From: Flaviflexus salsibiostraticola
GTDB taxonomy: Bacteria > Actinomycetota > Actinomycetes > Actinomycetales > Actinomycetaceae
DNA length: 64,000 bases
Assembly: GCF_003952265.1 (NCBI RefSeq)
Contig: NZ_CP034438.1
Coordinates: forward strand, 186,001 to 250,000
Reading direction: 5' to 3'
A program made the translations under genes and the position numbers. This document shows, one piece after another, positions 53,331 through 62,756 of this stretch (the stretch's first letter is position 1; each line of letters starts with the position of its first letter). The notes beneath the pieces were generated by a model. It did not search any database, was not told the origin of the DNA, and saw nothing but the letters and a program-made list of their open reading frames with translations.

Positions 53331-54347
53331 GTGCTCTACCGATACCTCTTCGACACGATCATCACCCGGACAGACCCTGAAAGGGCCCACGCGGGATCCG
53401 TCGACGCCATCGGCGCCGTCGGACGCTCTCCACTCGCACCTCTCCTGAGGGCAACGGTGGGGTGGAGGGACGGTGCGCGTCAGGCGACCGCCTTCAACCG
53501 CCCGGTCCCCGGCCTCGTCGGGCTCGCCGCCGGTATGGACAAAAACGCGACGGCTGTTGAGGGGATGGACGCTCTCGGCTTCGCCTTCGTCGAGATCGGG
53601 ACGGTCACCCCCGAGCCGCAGCCGGGCAACGAGCAGCCGCGCATGTGGCGACATCCAGAATCCAGGGCGCTGCGGAACGCCATGGGATTCAACAACGACG
53701 GCTCGCGCGTCATCGCGCGCAGGCTCCAGGCCCTGCGGTCGACTCGCCGCGGGCGCTCGATCGTCGTCGGCGTCAACATCGGCAAGAACAAGTGGACGAG
53801 CGAAGAGGACGCCGCGAAGGACTACGAGGTGTGTGCGTCCCGTCTCGCACGCTATGCCGACTACCTCGCGATCAATGTGTCATCCCCGAACACCCCGGGT
53901 CTGCGTGATCTGCAGAATGCGGAATCGCTCCGTCCGATCATCGAGGCCACCCGAACAGCGTCGATCGCCGCCGCAGGGCGGCGGGTGCCGATCCTTCTGA
54001 AGATTGCTCCCGACATGGATCTGGCCGGCGTCAGAGACATGGCTCAGCTCGTCATCGATGAGAAGCTCGACGGGATCATCGCGACGAACACGACCGTCGA
54101 CCACCCGCATCTGCGCGGCGGCCTCTCGGGAGAGCCCCTGACCGAGCGCAGCCTCGCCGTCGTCCGCGCGCTGCGCGACAGTCTCCCGACCGATCGCATC
54201 ATCATCGGCGTCGGCGGCATCACCTCAATCGATGATGCTCAGGCGATGCTGGGCGCTGGGGCAGATCTGCTCCAGGTCTATTCGTCCTTCGTCTACGAGG
54301 GTCCGTGTCTTCCAGGGCGACTCAACAGGGCACTCTCCCACCTCTGA
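53331..54347 (+). CDS. pyrD: Dihydroorotate dehydrogenase (quinone), class 2
   Basis: This 338-residue flavoenzyme oxidises dihydroorotate in pyrimidine synthesis and passes electrons to menaquinone. Class 2 features are the N-terminal helical extension (LYRYLFDTIITRTDPERAH), the FMN site GLAAGMDKNA, the catalytic serine in INVSSPNTPGLRDLQ and VGVGGI near the end. GTG start. Other pyr genes are not linked. Confidence 0.95.
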   Translation: MLYRYLFDTIITRTDPERAHAGSVDAIGAVGRSPLAPLLRATVGWRDGARQATAFNRPVPGLVGLAAGMDKNATAVEGMDALGFAFVEIGTVTPEPQPGNEQPRMWRHPESRALRNAMGFNNDGSRVIARRLQALRSTRRGRSIVVGVNIGKNKWTSEEDAAKDYEVCASRLARYADYLAINVSSPNTPGLRDLQNAESLRPIIEATRTASIAAAGRRVPILLKIAPDMDLAGVRDMAQLVIDEKLDGIIATNTTVDHPHLRGGLSGEPLTERSLAVVRALRDSLPTDRIIIGVGGITSIDDAQAMLGAGADLLQVYSSFVYEGPCLPGRLNRALSHL

Positions 54348-54390
54348 CGACCATCGAGCAGCGCCGCGCTCGACGAATAAGAGGCAGAGA

Positions 54391-54420
54391 TTGAGGGAGG
54401 ACCGGAAGGTCCTCCCTCAA
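54391..54420. terminator. Bidirectional terminator hairpin
   Basis: A perfect 13-bp stem TTGAGGGAGGACC/GGTCCTCCCTCAA with loop GGAA between the convergent pyrD and aldo/keto reductase genes. Confidence 0.8.
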
Positions 54421-54427
54421 AACACAG

Positions 54428-55450
54428 TCAGCGGGTGATGTCCGGCCGTTCGTGCGGAGCGTTCTCCCATGTCAGGCGCGGGTCATCGATGATGACGCCG
54501 GCGAGGATCTCGTCGATCCGAGACATGAGCTCCGCTGGAATGACGACATCGGCGGCGACTGCATTCTCCGCCACCTGCTCGGGCCGCGAGGCGCCGATGA
54601 TGGCGGCGGCAACATTGTCGTTCTGAAGGGTCCACGCGATCGCCAGCTGCGCGCGCGAGATTCCGAGTTCGTCGGCGACGGACTTGAGGCTCTCGACGGC
54701 GGTGAGGATCTCGTCGGACATGAAGCGCTGGATGGTGCGGGCACCGCCCTTCTTGTCCGTCGCGCGGCTGCCCTTCGGCGGCTTCTTCCCGACCTTGTAC
54801 TTTCCGGACAGGACTCCCTGAGCCATGGGCGACCAGACGATCTGCTGGACACCGCACTTCTCCGACATCGGAATAACCTCGGGCTCGATGACCCGGTAGA
54901 GCATGTTGTACTGCGGCTGGTTGGAGATGACCTGGAAGCCGAGCTCCCTCGAGAAGTCGTGCGCGTACTTGATCTGCTCGGCGGTCCACTCGGACACACC
55001 GATGTAGAGGGCCTTGCCGGCACGGACGACGTCGGCGAACGCCTGCATCGTCTCCTCGATGGGGGTCTCCACGTCATAGCGGTGCGCCTGGTAGACATCG
55101 ACATAGTCCGTGCCGAGCCTCTGGAGCGAGGAGTCGATCGACTCCATGATGTGCTTGCGCGAGAGGCCCGCATCATTGTGGCGCCTGCGGCCGGTTGGCC
55201 AGTAGACCTTCGTGAGGATCTCGAGCGACTCGCGCGGCTCCGAACGGAGAGCCTTGCCGAGGACCAGCTCGGCGGTGCCATTGGCATAGACGTCTGCGGT
55301 ATCGAAGGTTGTGATGCCGGCATCGAGAGCCGCCTTGACGGAGGCGAAGGCCGCGCTCTCTTCAACCTGACTGCCGTGAGTCAGCCAGTTGCCATAGATG
55401 AGATTGGAGATTTTGAGGCCGGAACGGCCGAGGAATACGTAGTCAACCAC
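54428..55450 (-). CDS. Aldo/keto reductase, Kv-beta/YghZ-like
   Basis: This 340-residue NADPH-dependent reductase has the catalytic tetrad in FDTADVYANG (Asp, Tyr), LTKVYW (Lys) and YQAHRY (His). The opening YVFLGRSGLKISNLIYG and the segment VWSPMAQGVLSGKY are typical of the voltage-gated potassium-channel beta-subunit-like group. It reduces small aldehydes; the physiological substrate is unknown. The GTG start has a TAGACT -10 ending 6 nt upstream. Confidence 0.9.
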   Translation of the reverse strand: MVDYVFLGRSGLKISNLIYGNWLTHGSQVEESAAFASVKAALDAGITTFDTADVYANGTAELVLGKALRSEPRESLEILTKVYWPTGRRRHNDAGLSRKHIMESIDSSLQRLGTDYVDVYQAHRYDVETPIEETMQAFADVVRAGKALYIGVSEWTAEQIKYAHDFSRELGFQVISNQPQYNMLYRVIEPEVIPMSEKCGVQQIVWSPMAQGVLSGKYKVGKKPPKGSRATDKKGGARTIQRFMSDEILTAVESLKSVADELGISRAQLAIAWTLQNDNVAAAIIGASRPEQVAENAVAADVVIPAELMSRIDEILAGVIIDDPRLTWENAPHERPDITR

Positions 55451-55456
55451 GGCGCG

Positions 55457-55462
55457 AGTCTA
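55457..55462 (-). promoter_or_regulatory. -10 box of a leaderless transcript (aldo/keto reductase)
   Basis: TAGACT on the minus strand, ending 6 nt before GTG 55450. Confidence 0.6.
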
Positions 55463-55545
55463 CAGCCACCGCCCCAGGCACGCACGGCGGCCGGGGAGAG
55501 AGACTCGTTGGGGCAGACGAATGCCCTCCGTGAGGAGGGCATCGA

Positions 55546-56127
55546 TCACTTGGCTCCGGCCGGCCATTCGCCTCGGGAGACCAGCGGCAGAGGCCGCCGC
55601 CACCGGCGTGGGTAGAAGGTGCGGCCGAACATCTGCCATCGGATCCCGCGCGGCACCCGATCGGGGCCGAACCTCTCGTCCAGCTTCTTCTTCATCTGCC
55701 GCACGGCGAGGAGGGAGTCGACGATCATGATGATCATGATTCCGTACGTGGTGAGCATGAGGATGAGGGCGATCTCAGGGGCGACCGCCTGGACGAAGAC
55801 GAGGAGCAGGACCGCGAAGGCGAGGAAGAAGAAGTACGACGCGAGGGTGATTCGCGCGTCGATGTAGTCCCTGGCCCAGCGCCGTACGGGGCCGCGGTGC
55901 GCGTACGGGAGGTTCGCCTCGTCGCCGGTCTTCATGGCGATCTGCTCGCGCTGGAATTCCGCGTCCCGCTTCGCCTTCGCGGCACGCTTCGCGGCCTTGC
56001 GGTCCTTGGGGACCAGAGGCCGCATCCGGGCCGCCTCTGCCTCCCTGCGGGTGGGGGTCGGGCGTCCCTTGCCTCGGGCTGCGCCGCTGATGACCTCGGG
56101 CCTGTCCATGTCGTCGTCCTTGCTCAC
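55546..56127 (-). CDS. DUF3043 family membrane protein
   Basis: This 193-residue actinobacterial protein has a basic, Ala/Arg/Lys-rich N-terminal half (GRPTPTRREAEAAR and RPLVPKDRKAAKRAAK), two helices at about 105-150 and a C-terminal basic part with RWQMFGRTFYPRRW. Function is unknown. I start at GTG 56127, supported by a TAGGAT -10 ending 7 nt upstream; ATG 56109 is an alternative. It diverges from the M20 peptidase gene with only 38 bp between start codons. Confidence 0.82.
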   Translation of the reverse strand: MSKDDDMDRPEVISGAARGKGRPTPTRREAEAARMRPLVPKDRKAAKRAAKAKRDAEFQREQIAMKTGDEANLPYAHRGPVRRWARDYIDARITLASYFFFLAFAVLLLVFVQAVAPEIALILMLTTYGIMIIMIVDSLLAVRQMKKKLDERFGPDRVPRGIRWQMFGRTFYPRRWRRPLPLVSRGEWPAGAK

Positions 56128-56134
56128 GGGCTCA

Positions 56135-56158
56135 ATCCTAGCGTCCCTCGAGTATCGT
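56135..56158. promoter_or_regulatory. Overlapping divergent leaderless promoters
   Basis: Minus-strand TAGGAT (56140-56135) and plus-strand TATCGT (56153-56158) each end 7 nt before their start codons. The -10 boxes are 12 bp apart, so each -35 region lies in the other gene. Confidence 0.55.
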
Positions 56159-56165
56159 GGAAAAC

Positions 56166-57521
56166 ATGACTGAACTCGCCCCATACAACGCAGCGGTCGA
56201 CGCCGTGCTGCCCGGAGTACGCGCCGACCTTGAAGATCTCGTGCGGATCCCGTCCGTCTCATCCGCCGCCTTCGACCAGGCGGAGCTGGATCGGTCGGCC
56301 GCCAGGGTCAAGGAGATCTTTGAGGCCTCCGGCGTGACCGACATCGACATCATCACGCTCGAGACCGAGAACGGCACCGGACGGCCCGCGGTTCTCGCGC
56401 ACAGGGCGGGCCCGGAGGGGGCCCCGACCGTCCTTCTCTACGCGCACCACGATGTGCAGCCGCCCGGGGACCGGTCCTCCTGGGATTCGGAGCCGTTCGA
56501 GCCGGTCGAGAAGGACGGCAGGCTATACGGCCGCGGCACGGCGGATGACAAGGCGGGCATCCTCGTCCACGCGGGCGCTCTGCGCGCACTCGACACGATG
56601 GGCGAGCTGCCCGTCTCGGTCACCCTCTTCATCGAAGGAGAGGAGGAGATCGGCTCCCCGACCTTCGTCGACTTTCTCCACGCTCACCGCGACAGGCTCG
56701 AGGCCGATGTCATCATCGTCGCCGATTCGACGAACTGGAAGGTCGGCATCCCCTCGCTGACGACGTCTCTGCGTGGGCTGGTCGGCCTCGAGGTCACCGT
56801 CGACGTCCTCGAGCATGCCCTGCACTCGGGCATGTACGGCGGCCCGGTGCTCGACGCGGTGACGGCCGCCTCGCGGCTCATCGCCACCCTGCACGATGAG
56901 GATGGCTCCGTTGCGGTCGAGGGGCTCCACACCTACGACAATGCCCAGGTCGACTACCCCGAGGAGCAGCTGCGCACGGATATGGGCGTGCCGGCCGGAT
57001 CCCAGCTCGCCGGGCGCGGTTCAATCGCCTCCCGGCTGTGGACGCAGCCGGCCCTGGCCGTCATCGGCCTCGACGCGACATCGGTCGACAGGTCCTCGAA
57101 CACGCTGATCCCCTCGTGCCGCTTTGCGCTCTCGCTCCGCGTTGCGCCCGGTCAGGATCCGAAAGACGCCCACGAGGCACTCACGAAACATTTGCTCGAC
57201 CACGCGCCCTTCGGCGCCCGCGTCACATTCGGGGGCCTCGAGCTGGGCCCCGCCTTCCAGGCGACCGAGAGCGACGTCATGGAGACGGCGCGGCAGGCGC
57301 TGGCCGATGCTTGGCAGGCCGAGCCGGTCGATATCGGCGTTGGGGGTTCCATTCCCTTCATCGCCGATCTCGCCGCCGTCTTCCCCGAGGCGAAGATTCT
57401 TGTGACGGGCGTCGAAGACCCCGACACTCGTGCGCACGCGGGCAACGAGTCCCTCCATCTCGAAGAGTTCCGCCGGGCGATCCTCGCCGAGACCATCCTC
57501 CTGTCGAGGCTCGGCAGGTGA
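56166..57521 (+). CDS. M20 family dipeptidase
   Basis: This 451-residue metallopeptidase has the M20 zinc-site motifs YAHHDVQPPGD, GRGTADDKAG (bridging Asp), EGEEEIGSP (general base Glu and ligand Glu) and a late His in DTRAHAGNESLHLEEF. The dimerisation domain lies in the middle (HSGMYGGPVLDAV). It should hydrolyse dipeptides or related amides in the cytoplasm. The stop overlaps the next gene's GTG. ATG 56166 fits a leaderless start. Confidence 0.9.
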   Translation: MTELAPYNAAVDAVLPGVRADLEDLVRIPSVSSAAFDQAELDRSAARVKEIFEASGVTDIDIITLETENGTGRPAVLAHRAGPEGAPTVLLYAHHDVQPPGDRSSWDSEPFEPVEKDGRLYGRGTADDKAGILVHAGALRALDTMGELPVSVTLFIEGEEEIGSPTFVDFLHAHRDRLEADVIIVADSTNWKVGIPSLTTSLRGLVGLEVTVDVLEHALHSGMYGGPVLDAVTAASRLIATLHDEDGSVAVEGLHTYDNAQVDYPEEQLRTDMGVPAGSQLAGRGSIASRLWTQPALAVIGLDATSVDRSSNTLIPSCRFALSLRVAPGQDPKDAHEALTKHLLDHAPFGARVTFGGLELGPAFQATESDVMETARQALADAWQAEPVDIGVGGSIPFIADLAAVFPEAKILVTGVEDPDTRAHAGNESLHLEEFRRAILAETILLSRLGR

Positions 57522-58477
57522 GGGTACTCCTCCTCGCGTCGCGGATCGGGGTGGCGCCCGCCGAGGTCGTTCTCGAGGCCTCGGCGGCGCCCTGGCGGAG
57601 CCGCGCCGAGGTTGACGCCGTGCCGGTGAGTGACGGCGAGGGTGACCTCTGTGAGGTCATGGCCGTCCTCTCGGGAGGCGAACTCGGCATGATCAGGGCG
57701 GGCACCACAGCTGTGCCCACTCTTGTGACGGGTGATGACTGGACGATCGACCTGTCCCGTTCGTGGGGCGAGGATTCGGCGATTCTGGGGATCGCGCTGC
57801 GGGAGGCTCTCGCGGGCAACCCCCGCCGCCTCACCATCAATCTGCCCGCCCGAGTCATCCCGGATCTGGGCCGCGCGATGATGACGGAGCTGGGAGTCGA
57901 CGATACGTCGGGCCTGGCCCGACGTCTGGCGAACACCGACGTGATCGTCACCGGCTCGACGGAGCAGCCGCTCCTCGGTGTCAACGGGCTGCCCCGCTGG
58001 TTGGACAGACATGGCATGCTCACGGCGGAGGAGGCGCAGAGGCTCGAGCTCGACCTCGGTGCGTCCCTTCCTGCTCCCGCCCGCACCATGCTCGTCGGCG
58101 CGTCGGTCGACCCGAAGGCCAGCTGGTCCGGTCTCGGGGGAGGGGCAGCGCTCGTCCTCCAGGCCGCCGGTGCCCGCGTCCGGTGGGCGGGAGAGATCGT
58201 CGCCCATGCGGTCAGCCCGCGCCTTGCGCAGGCCGACCTCATCGTCTACGTGACCGGTGGACTGGAGCTTGATATGCCGCGCTCGCTCGTGACGATCGCC
58301 GACGAGGCAGGGCAGTCCGCCACCCCCGTTCTCGTCGTCTATGGCGAGGGCAGGCTTCTGCGGCACGAGCTCGCGCGGTTCGGGCTGTCGGGATCCTACT
58401 CGTATGCGGACCATGGAGAGGGCCTCGATGCTCTCGGGCGCGCCATGGAGCCGATCGCCCAGACCTGGGCCCGCTGA
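57518..58477 (+). CDS. Divergent glycerate-kinase-like protein
   Basis: This 319-residue protein resembles the GK-II glycerate kinase family (GlxK) but is about 50 residues shorter and lacks clear versions of its glycine-rich motifs. Recognisable parts are MRVLLLASRIGVAPAEVV at the start, GELGMIRAGT, the segment TINLPARVIPDLGRAMM and WSGLGGGAALVLQAAGARV. It is coupled to the peptidase by a GTGA overlap and precedes erpA, as the glycerate-kinase gene does in mycobacteria. It may be inactive or have another role. Confidence 0.62.
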   Translation: MRVLLLASRIGVAPAEVVLEASAAPWRSRAEVDAVPVSDGEGDLCEVMAVLSGGELGMIRAGTTAVPTLVTGDDWTIDLSRSWGEDSAILGIALREALAGNPRRLTINLPARVIPDLGRAMMTELGVDDTSGLARRLANTDVIVTGSTEQPLLGVNGLPRWLDRHGMLTAEEAQRLELDLGASLPAPARTMLVGASVDPKASWSGLGGGAALVLQAAGARVRWAGEIVAHAVSPRLAQADLIVYVTGGLELDMPRSLVTIADEAGQSATPVLVVYGEGRLLRHELARFGLSGSYSYADHGEGLDALGRAMEPIAQTWAR

Positions 58478-58525
58478 CCAGCCGTATTACTATGGAGATA
58501 TCCGTGTTAACAGGGTCATGCCTTC

Positions 58526-58554
58526 TTGGAATGCAGTCCCCTTCCACGTAATCT
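58526..58554 (+). promoter_or_regulatory. Promoter of erpA
   Basis: TTGGAA (58526-58531) and TAATCT (58549-58554) are separated by 17 bp, with a predicted start near 58561 and a 34-nt leader bearing AAGGAG. Confidence 0.65.
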
Positions 58555-58594
58555 TGTTCTAGCCCTTGGGCGAACCTTCTGAAGGAGAATTCTC

Positions 58595-58939
58595 ATGACC
58601 GAATCCGTTGCAGTCCACGCCGTGGAGCTGACCGACGTTGCCGCAACCAAGGTGCGCAGCCTGCTCGCCCAGGAGGGTCGTGATGACCTGGCCCTGCGCG
58701 TTGCCGTGCAGCCCGGCGGCTGCTCCGGCCTCATGTACCAGCTCTACTTCGATGAGCGTCAGCTCGACGGCGATCTCGTGCGCGAGTTCGGCGACGTCAG
58801 GGTCGTCGTCGACCAGATGTCGGCGCCCTACCTCGATGGTGCGACCATCGACTTCGCAGACTCGATCGATCGCCAGGGTTTCACCATCGATAACCCGAAC
58901 GCGGCCGGTTCCTGCGCCTGCGGCGATTCGTTCCACTGA
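58595..58939 (+). CDS. erpA: Iron-sulfur cluster insertion protein (ErpA/HesB family)
   Basis: This 114-residue A-type carrier has the three conserved cysteines that hold the cluster: Cys43 in QPGGCSGLMYQL and Cys107/Cys109 in SCACGDSFH. It delivers Fe-S clusters to apo-enzymes. The position two genes before ctaC matches mycobacteria. The stop overlaps the next ATG (TGATG). Confidence 0.94.
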   Translation: MTESVAVHAVELTDVAATKVRSLLAQEGRDDLALRVAVQPGGCSGLMYQLYFDERQLDGDLVREFGDVRVVVDQMSAPYLDGATIDFADSIDRQGFTIDNPNAAGSCACGDSFH

Positions 58940-59928
58940 TGCAGGCCACGCGGCGAATCGCCGCTGCATGTGCACTTGCCGCCCTCGTGCTCGCCGGATG
59001 CTCCGACGATCCAGAGGGCGGCCAGTCTGCCGACGAGACGCAGACGACCGCTCCCGAGGAGACAACGGACGCACCTGTCATCGATGAGGTTGATGCACTC
59101 GTCTCCGATGAGGGGATGCCGTCCGTCGTCGAGGAGGACGGGATCGTCACCCTCGACTTCGATGGGGCAACCGAGCCCGATGTTCTCCAGGTCTCCGTGG
59201 CCGAGGAGGGCGACGGCACCGCCGTCACCCGCGAGGACATGGTGATCGTCGACTACGCGGGCATGGTGTGGGGGAGCGACGTCACGTTCGACTCGTCCTA
59301 CGAGCGTGGTCAGCCGATGTCGTTCCCGCTCAGCGGCGTCGTCCAGGGATGGCGCGACGGACTGGCAGGCCAGACCGTCGGCTCTCGAGTCGTCATCTCC
59401 GTCCCGTCGGAGCTCGGCTATGGCCCGATGGGCGGCAACGCCTCCGCCGGAATCGGCGAGGATGACACGATTGTCTTCGTCGTCGACATCATCGACACGA
59501 TCGCTCCGGACGCGACGGGTGATCCCGATGCGGCGGCAGTGGTCCCCACGGATGATCTTCCGATCGAGATCGATGGCGCGCTGGGCGAACCCACCTCCAT
59601 CACCGTCCGCAGCGGAGCAGACGAGCCCGAGGATGAGACGTCGATCGTCATCGCCGAGTCCGATGGCGATGTCGTCGGAGGTCTTGGCACGACGGTGTAC
59701 TTCCAGTACTCCGCCGCCACCTGGGACAACTCGCAGAACGAGTCGTCGATCGACTTCGGCGGGGTCCAGAACACGACCATCGGATCCGGATCCGTCTTCG
59801 ACCACCTTGAGGGCATCCCGATCGGCTCACGAGTGCTCCTGCTCGTGCCCGGCAACGAGGAGACGCCGGCCCTTGCCGCGCTCGTCGATATCGTCGGACA
59901 GCTCGAGCCGCCGGAGGCCGTCGAATAG
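58939..59928 (+). CDS. FKBP-type peptidyl-prolyl isomerase lipoprotein
   Basis: This 329-residue exported lipoprotein has lipobox LAGC (Cys21), an acidic linker and an FKBP domain at about 90-190 (VIVDYAGMVWGSDVTFDSSY, VVQGWRDGLAGQTVGSR, ELGYGPMGG). A second, degenerate FKBP-like half follows to the end (SVFDHLEGIPIGSRVLLLVP) and lacks several active-site aromatics. It should assist folding of proteins outside the membrane. It is coupled to erpA by a 1-bp overlap. Confidence 0.9.
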   Translation: MQATRRIAAACALAALVLAGCSDDPEGGQSADETQTTAPEETTDAPVIDEVDALVSDEGMPSVVEEDGIVTLDFDGATEPDVLQVSVAEEGDGTAVTREDMVIVDYAGMVWGSDVTFDSSYERGQPMSFPLSGVVQGWRDGLAGQTVGSRVVISVPSELGYGPMGGNASAGIGEDDTIVFVVDIIDTIAPDATGDPDAAAVVPTDDLPIEIDGALGEPTSITVRSGADEPEDETSIVIAESDGDVVGGLGTTVYFQYSAATWDNSQNESSIDFGGVQNTTIGSGSVFDHLEGIPIGSRVLLLVPGNEETPALAALVDIVGQLEPPEAVE

Positions 59929-59987
59929 GTGGCAGAGGACTTCCTGTTCTCCCGAACGGTCGGCTCTCGCGACTCAGGTCACACGAC

Positions 59988-60028
59988 ATCCCCGCAGCCC
60001 TCACGGCTGCGGGGATTTGTCCGTTTTT
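59988..60028 (+). terminator. Intrinsic terminator of the erpA-FKBP operon
   Basis: A 12-bp stem ATCCCCGCAGCC/GGCTGCGGGGAT with loop CTCAC is followed by TTGTCCGTTTTT. Confidence 0.88.
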
Positions 60029-60163
60029 CGAGATGATTTCTCAATTTCCTCGGGTTGTAGGGGCTTCTCCTGGGAAAAAACTATGTACAGTAGGGTGCTA
60101 GGACGATAGTCCCGGGTCCGCCGTGCGAACGGTGGCCGGGAATGTGAAGGAAGGTACACCACC

Positions 60164-61048
60164 GTGCGTGAAACACAGCAGCGGCGACGCGGTCTGAAGC
60201 GTGCTGGAGCGCTTGCCGCGATCGGCGCACTTGCCGCCGGCTGTTCAATGGAGTCGCCGAGCAATCCCGGCAAGGGCATCGATGTTGGATTCCTGCCCTC
60301 GACAAGGGGGATGACGGACCGCACCGGTCAGCTCATCGACCTGTGGAACGGCGCATGGATTGCCGCAGTGGCGGTCGCCGTGCTCGTCTGGGTGCTGGTC
60401 CTCTGGTCGGTCATCGCCTACCGCAAGCGGAAGAACGACAACACGCTGCCGGTCCAGCTGCGCTACCACGTGCCGCTGGAGATCATGTACACGGTCGTGC
60501 CGATCATCATGGTCGGATTCCTCTTCGTCTTCTCGACCCGCGCGACAGCCGAGATGAACGACATGAGCGCTGAGCCGGATCTCGAGATCGAGGTCTACGG
60601 CAAGCAGTGGAGCTGGGACTTCAACTACACCTCCGACGACGTCTATTACTCCGGCGACCGGATCTCTTTCATGGGCGACCAGGTTGGTGCCGAAGAGACG
60701 CTGCCGACGCTGTACCTGCCGGTCGACGAGACCGTCGAGTTCACCATCAAGTCGCGCGATGTCATCCACTCCTTCTGGATCCCGGCGTTCCTCTACAAGA
60801 TCGACATGATGCCGGGCCAGGTCAACTCCTTCCAGGTGACGCCGCAGGAGGAGGGCGTGTACTCCGGTAAGTGCGCCGAGCTGTGCGGTGAGTTCCACGC
60901 GGAGATGGTCTTCAACGTCGCCGTCGTCGACCGCGAGACGTACGACGCCGAGATGGAGAAGCTGCGCGAGGCCGGCAACACCGGCACCCGCGGCGATGAA
61001 TACAACAGGCAGTACCAGATTAGGGAGTCCAGCAATGGCATCGACTGA
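60164..61048 (+). CDS. ctaC: Cytochrome c oxidase subunit II
   Basis: This 294-residue CuA subunit has a lipoprotein-type signal (LAAGC, Cys27), two membrane helices at about 64-85 and 105-125, and the CuA site: VIHSFW (His) and [12 protein letters not shown] (Cys237, Cys241, His245, Met248). KQWSWDFNY is the aromatic electron-entry region. The GTG start has GAAGGAAGG upstream. Its last 14 bp overlap ctaD. Confidence 0.96.
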   Translation: MRETQQRRRGLKRAGALAAIGALAAGCSMESPSNPGKGIDVGFLPSTRGMTDRTGQLIDLWNGAWIAAVAVAVLVWVLVLWSVIAYRKRKNDNTLPVQLRYHVPLEIMYTVVPIIMVGFLFVFSTRATAEMNDMSAEPDLEIEVYGKQWSWDFNYTSDDVYYSGDRISFMGDQVGAEETLPTLYLPVDETVEFTIKSRDVIHSFWIPAFLYKIDMMPGQVNSFQVTPQEEGVYSGKCAELCGEFHAEMVFNVAVVDRETYDAEMEKLREAGNTGTRGDEYNRQYQIRESSNGID

Positions 61049-62753
61049 TGTAGATCCCCGCGTCATCGAGGGCGATTTCATCCCGGGACTGCGGCCCTCG
61101 AAGCAGACGCTCGGCCGCCGGATCATCGACTGGATGACCTCGACCGATCACAAGACGATCGGCTACATGTACCTCATCAGCGCCTTCGCCTTCTTCATGG
61201 TCGGCGGCGTGCTCGCACTTGTCATCCGAGCCGAGCTGTGGGCCCCCGGAATGCTCCTCCAGTCCAAGGAGCAGTACAACCAGTTCTTCACGATGCACGG
61301 AACGATCATGCTGTTCCTCTTCGCGACGCCGCTCTTCACCGCGTTCGGCAACGTGCTCGTGCCCGTCCAGATCGGCGCCCCTGACGTCGCCTTCCCGAGG
61401 CTCAACATGTTCAGCTTCTGGCTGTTCTCCCTCGGCGGTCTCGTCACCATCGCCGGCTTCCTCACGCCAAAGGGTGCCGCCTCGTTCGGCTGGACGGCCT
61501 ACGTGCCACTGTCGACGAATGCGTTCTCACCGGGCCTGGGCGGCGATCTGTGGATCATGGGCCTCATCATGACGGGTTTCGGAACGATCTTCGGTGCGGT
61601 CAATTTCATCGCCACGATCATCACGATGAGGGCGCCGGGCATGACGATGTTCCGCATGCCGCTGTTCACCTGGAACGTCCTCATCACATCCCTCCTTGTC
61701 CTCATGGCGTTCCCGATCCTCGCCTCTGCGCTGTTCGGGCTGGCGGTCGACCGCGTCCTGGGCGGACAGATCTACAACCCCGAGGCCGGGGGCGCCATGC
61801 TCTGGCAGCACCTCTTCTGGTTCTTCGGGCACCCTGAGGTCTACGTCATCGCGCTGCCGTTCTTCGGCATCATCTCCGAGGTTATCCCGGTCTTCTCCCG
61901 CAAGCCGATCTTCGGCTACAAGGGTCTTGTCTTCGCGACGATCGCGATCGCCGCCCTGTCCGTCACCGTGTGGGCGCACCACATGTTCACGACCGGCGGC
62001 GTCATGCTCGACTTCTTCTCTCTCCTCACCATGGCCATCGCCGTGCCGACGGGCGTGAAGTTCTTCAACTGGATCGGCACGATGTGGCGAGGGAAGCTGA
62101 CCTTCGAGACGCCGATGCTCTGGTCGATCGGCTTCCTCCTGACCTTCGTCCTCGGTGGCGTCACCGGCGTCATCCTGTCGTCGCCCGCGATGGACTTCCA
62201 CGTCCACGACTCCTACTTCGTCGTGGCGCACTTCCACTACGTCGTCTTCGGCACGGTCGTGTTCGCCATGTACGCGGGCTTCTACTTCTGGTGGCCGAAG
62301 TTCACCGGGCGCATGCTCGATGAGCGGATCGGCAAGATCCACTTCTGGCTCACCTTCATCGGCTTCCACGTGACGTTCATGATCCAGCACTGGCTCGGCG
62401 TCCAGGGCATGCAGCGAAGGATCCCTGACTACATGCCCGAGGACGGCTTCCAGACGTACAACCAGATCTCGACCGTCGGGGCGACCATCTTGGCCATCTC
62501 GACGCTGTTCTTCCTCTGGAACGTGCTCAAGACATCGACTGCTCCGAAGCCGGCGCAGCTGCCCGATGATCCGTGGGGCTTCGGCGGCTCGCTCGAGTGG
62601 GCGACTGCCTCGCCCATCCCGCGCCACAACTTCACGGAGCTTCCGCGGATCAGGTCCGCCCGTCCCGCGTTCGACCTGCACCATCCCGAGGTCGCTGCTA
62701 TGGACCGCGTTGATCCGATCGCAGAGACCGACCTGCCGGTCAAGGAGGACTAA
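61035..62753 (+). CDS. ctaD: Cytochrome c oxidase subunit I
   Basis: This 572-residue aa3-type haem-copper oxidase subunit has twelve helices. Key residues visible are the low-spin haem His in [11 protein letters not shown], the proton-loading HPEVYV with cross-linked His-Tyr, the CuB ligands in WAHHMFTTG, and the haem a3/a His pair in [10 protein letters not shown]. The start [15 protein letters not shown] lies inside the end of ctaC. Electrons reach it from the bcc complex in a supercomplex in actinobacteria. Confidence 0.97.
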   Translation: MASTDVDPRVIEGDFIPGLRPSKQTLGRRIIDWMTSTDHKTIGYMYLISAFAFFMVGGVLALVIRAELWAPGMLLQSKEQYNQFFTMHGTIMLFLFATPLFTAFGNVLVPVQIGAPDVAFPRLNMFSFWLFSLGGLVTIAGFLTPKGAASFGWTAYVPLSTNAFSPGLGGDLWIMGLIMTGFGTIFGAVNFIATIITMRAPGMTMFRMPLFTWNVLITSLLVLMAFPILASALFGLAVDRVLGGQIYNPEAGGAMLWQHLFWFFGHPEVYVIALPFFGIISEVIPVFSRKPIFGYKGLVFATIAIAALSVTVWAHHMFTTGGVMLDFFSLLTMAIAVPTGVKFFNWIGTMWRGKLTFETPMLWSIGFLLTFVLGGVTGVILSSPAMDFHVHDSYFVVAHFHYVVFGTVVFAMYAGFYFWWPKFTGRMLDERIGKIHFWLTFIGFHVTFMIQHWLGVQGMQRRIPDYMPEDGFQTYNQISTVGATILAISTLFFLWNVLKTSTAPKPAQLPDDPWGFGGSLEWATASPIPRHNFTELPRIRSARPAFDLHHPEVAAMDRVDPIAETDLPVKED

Positions 62754-62756
62754 GAC

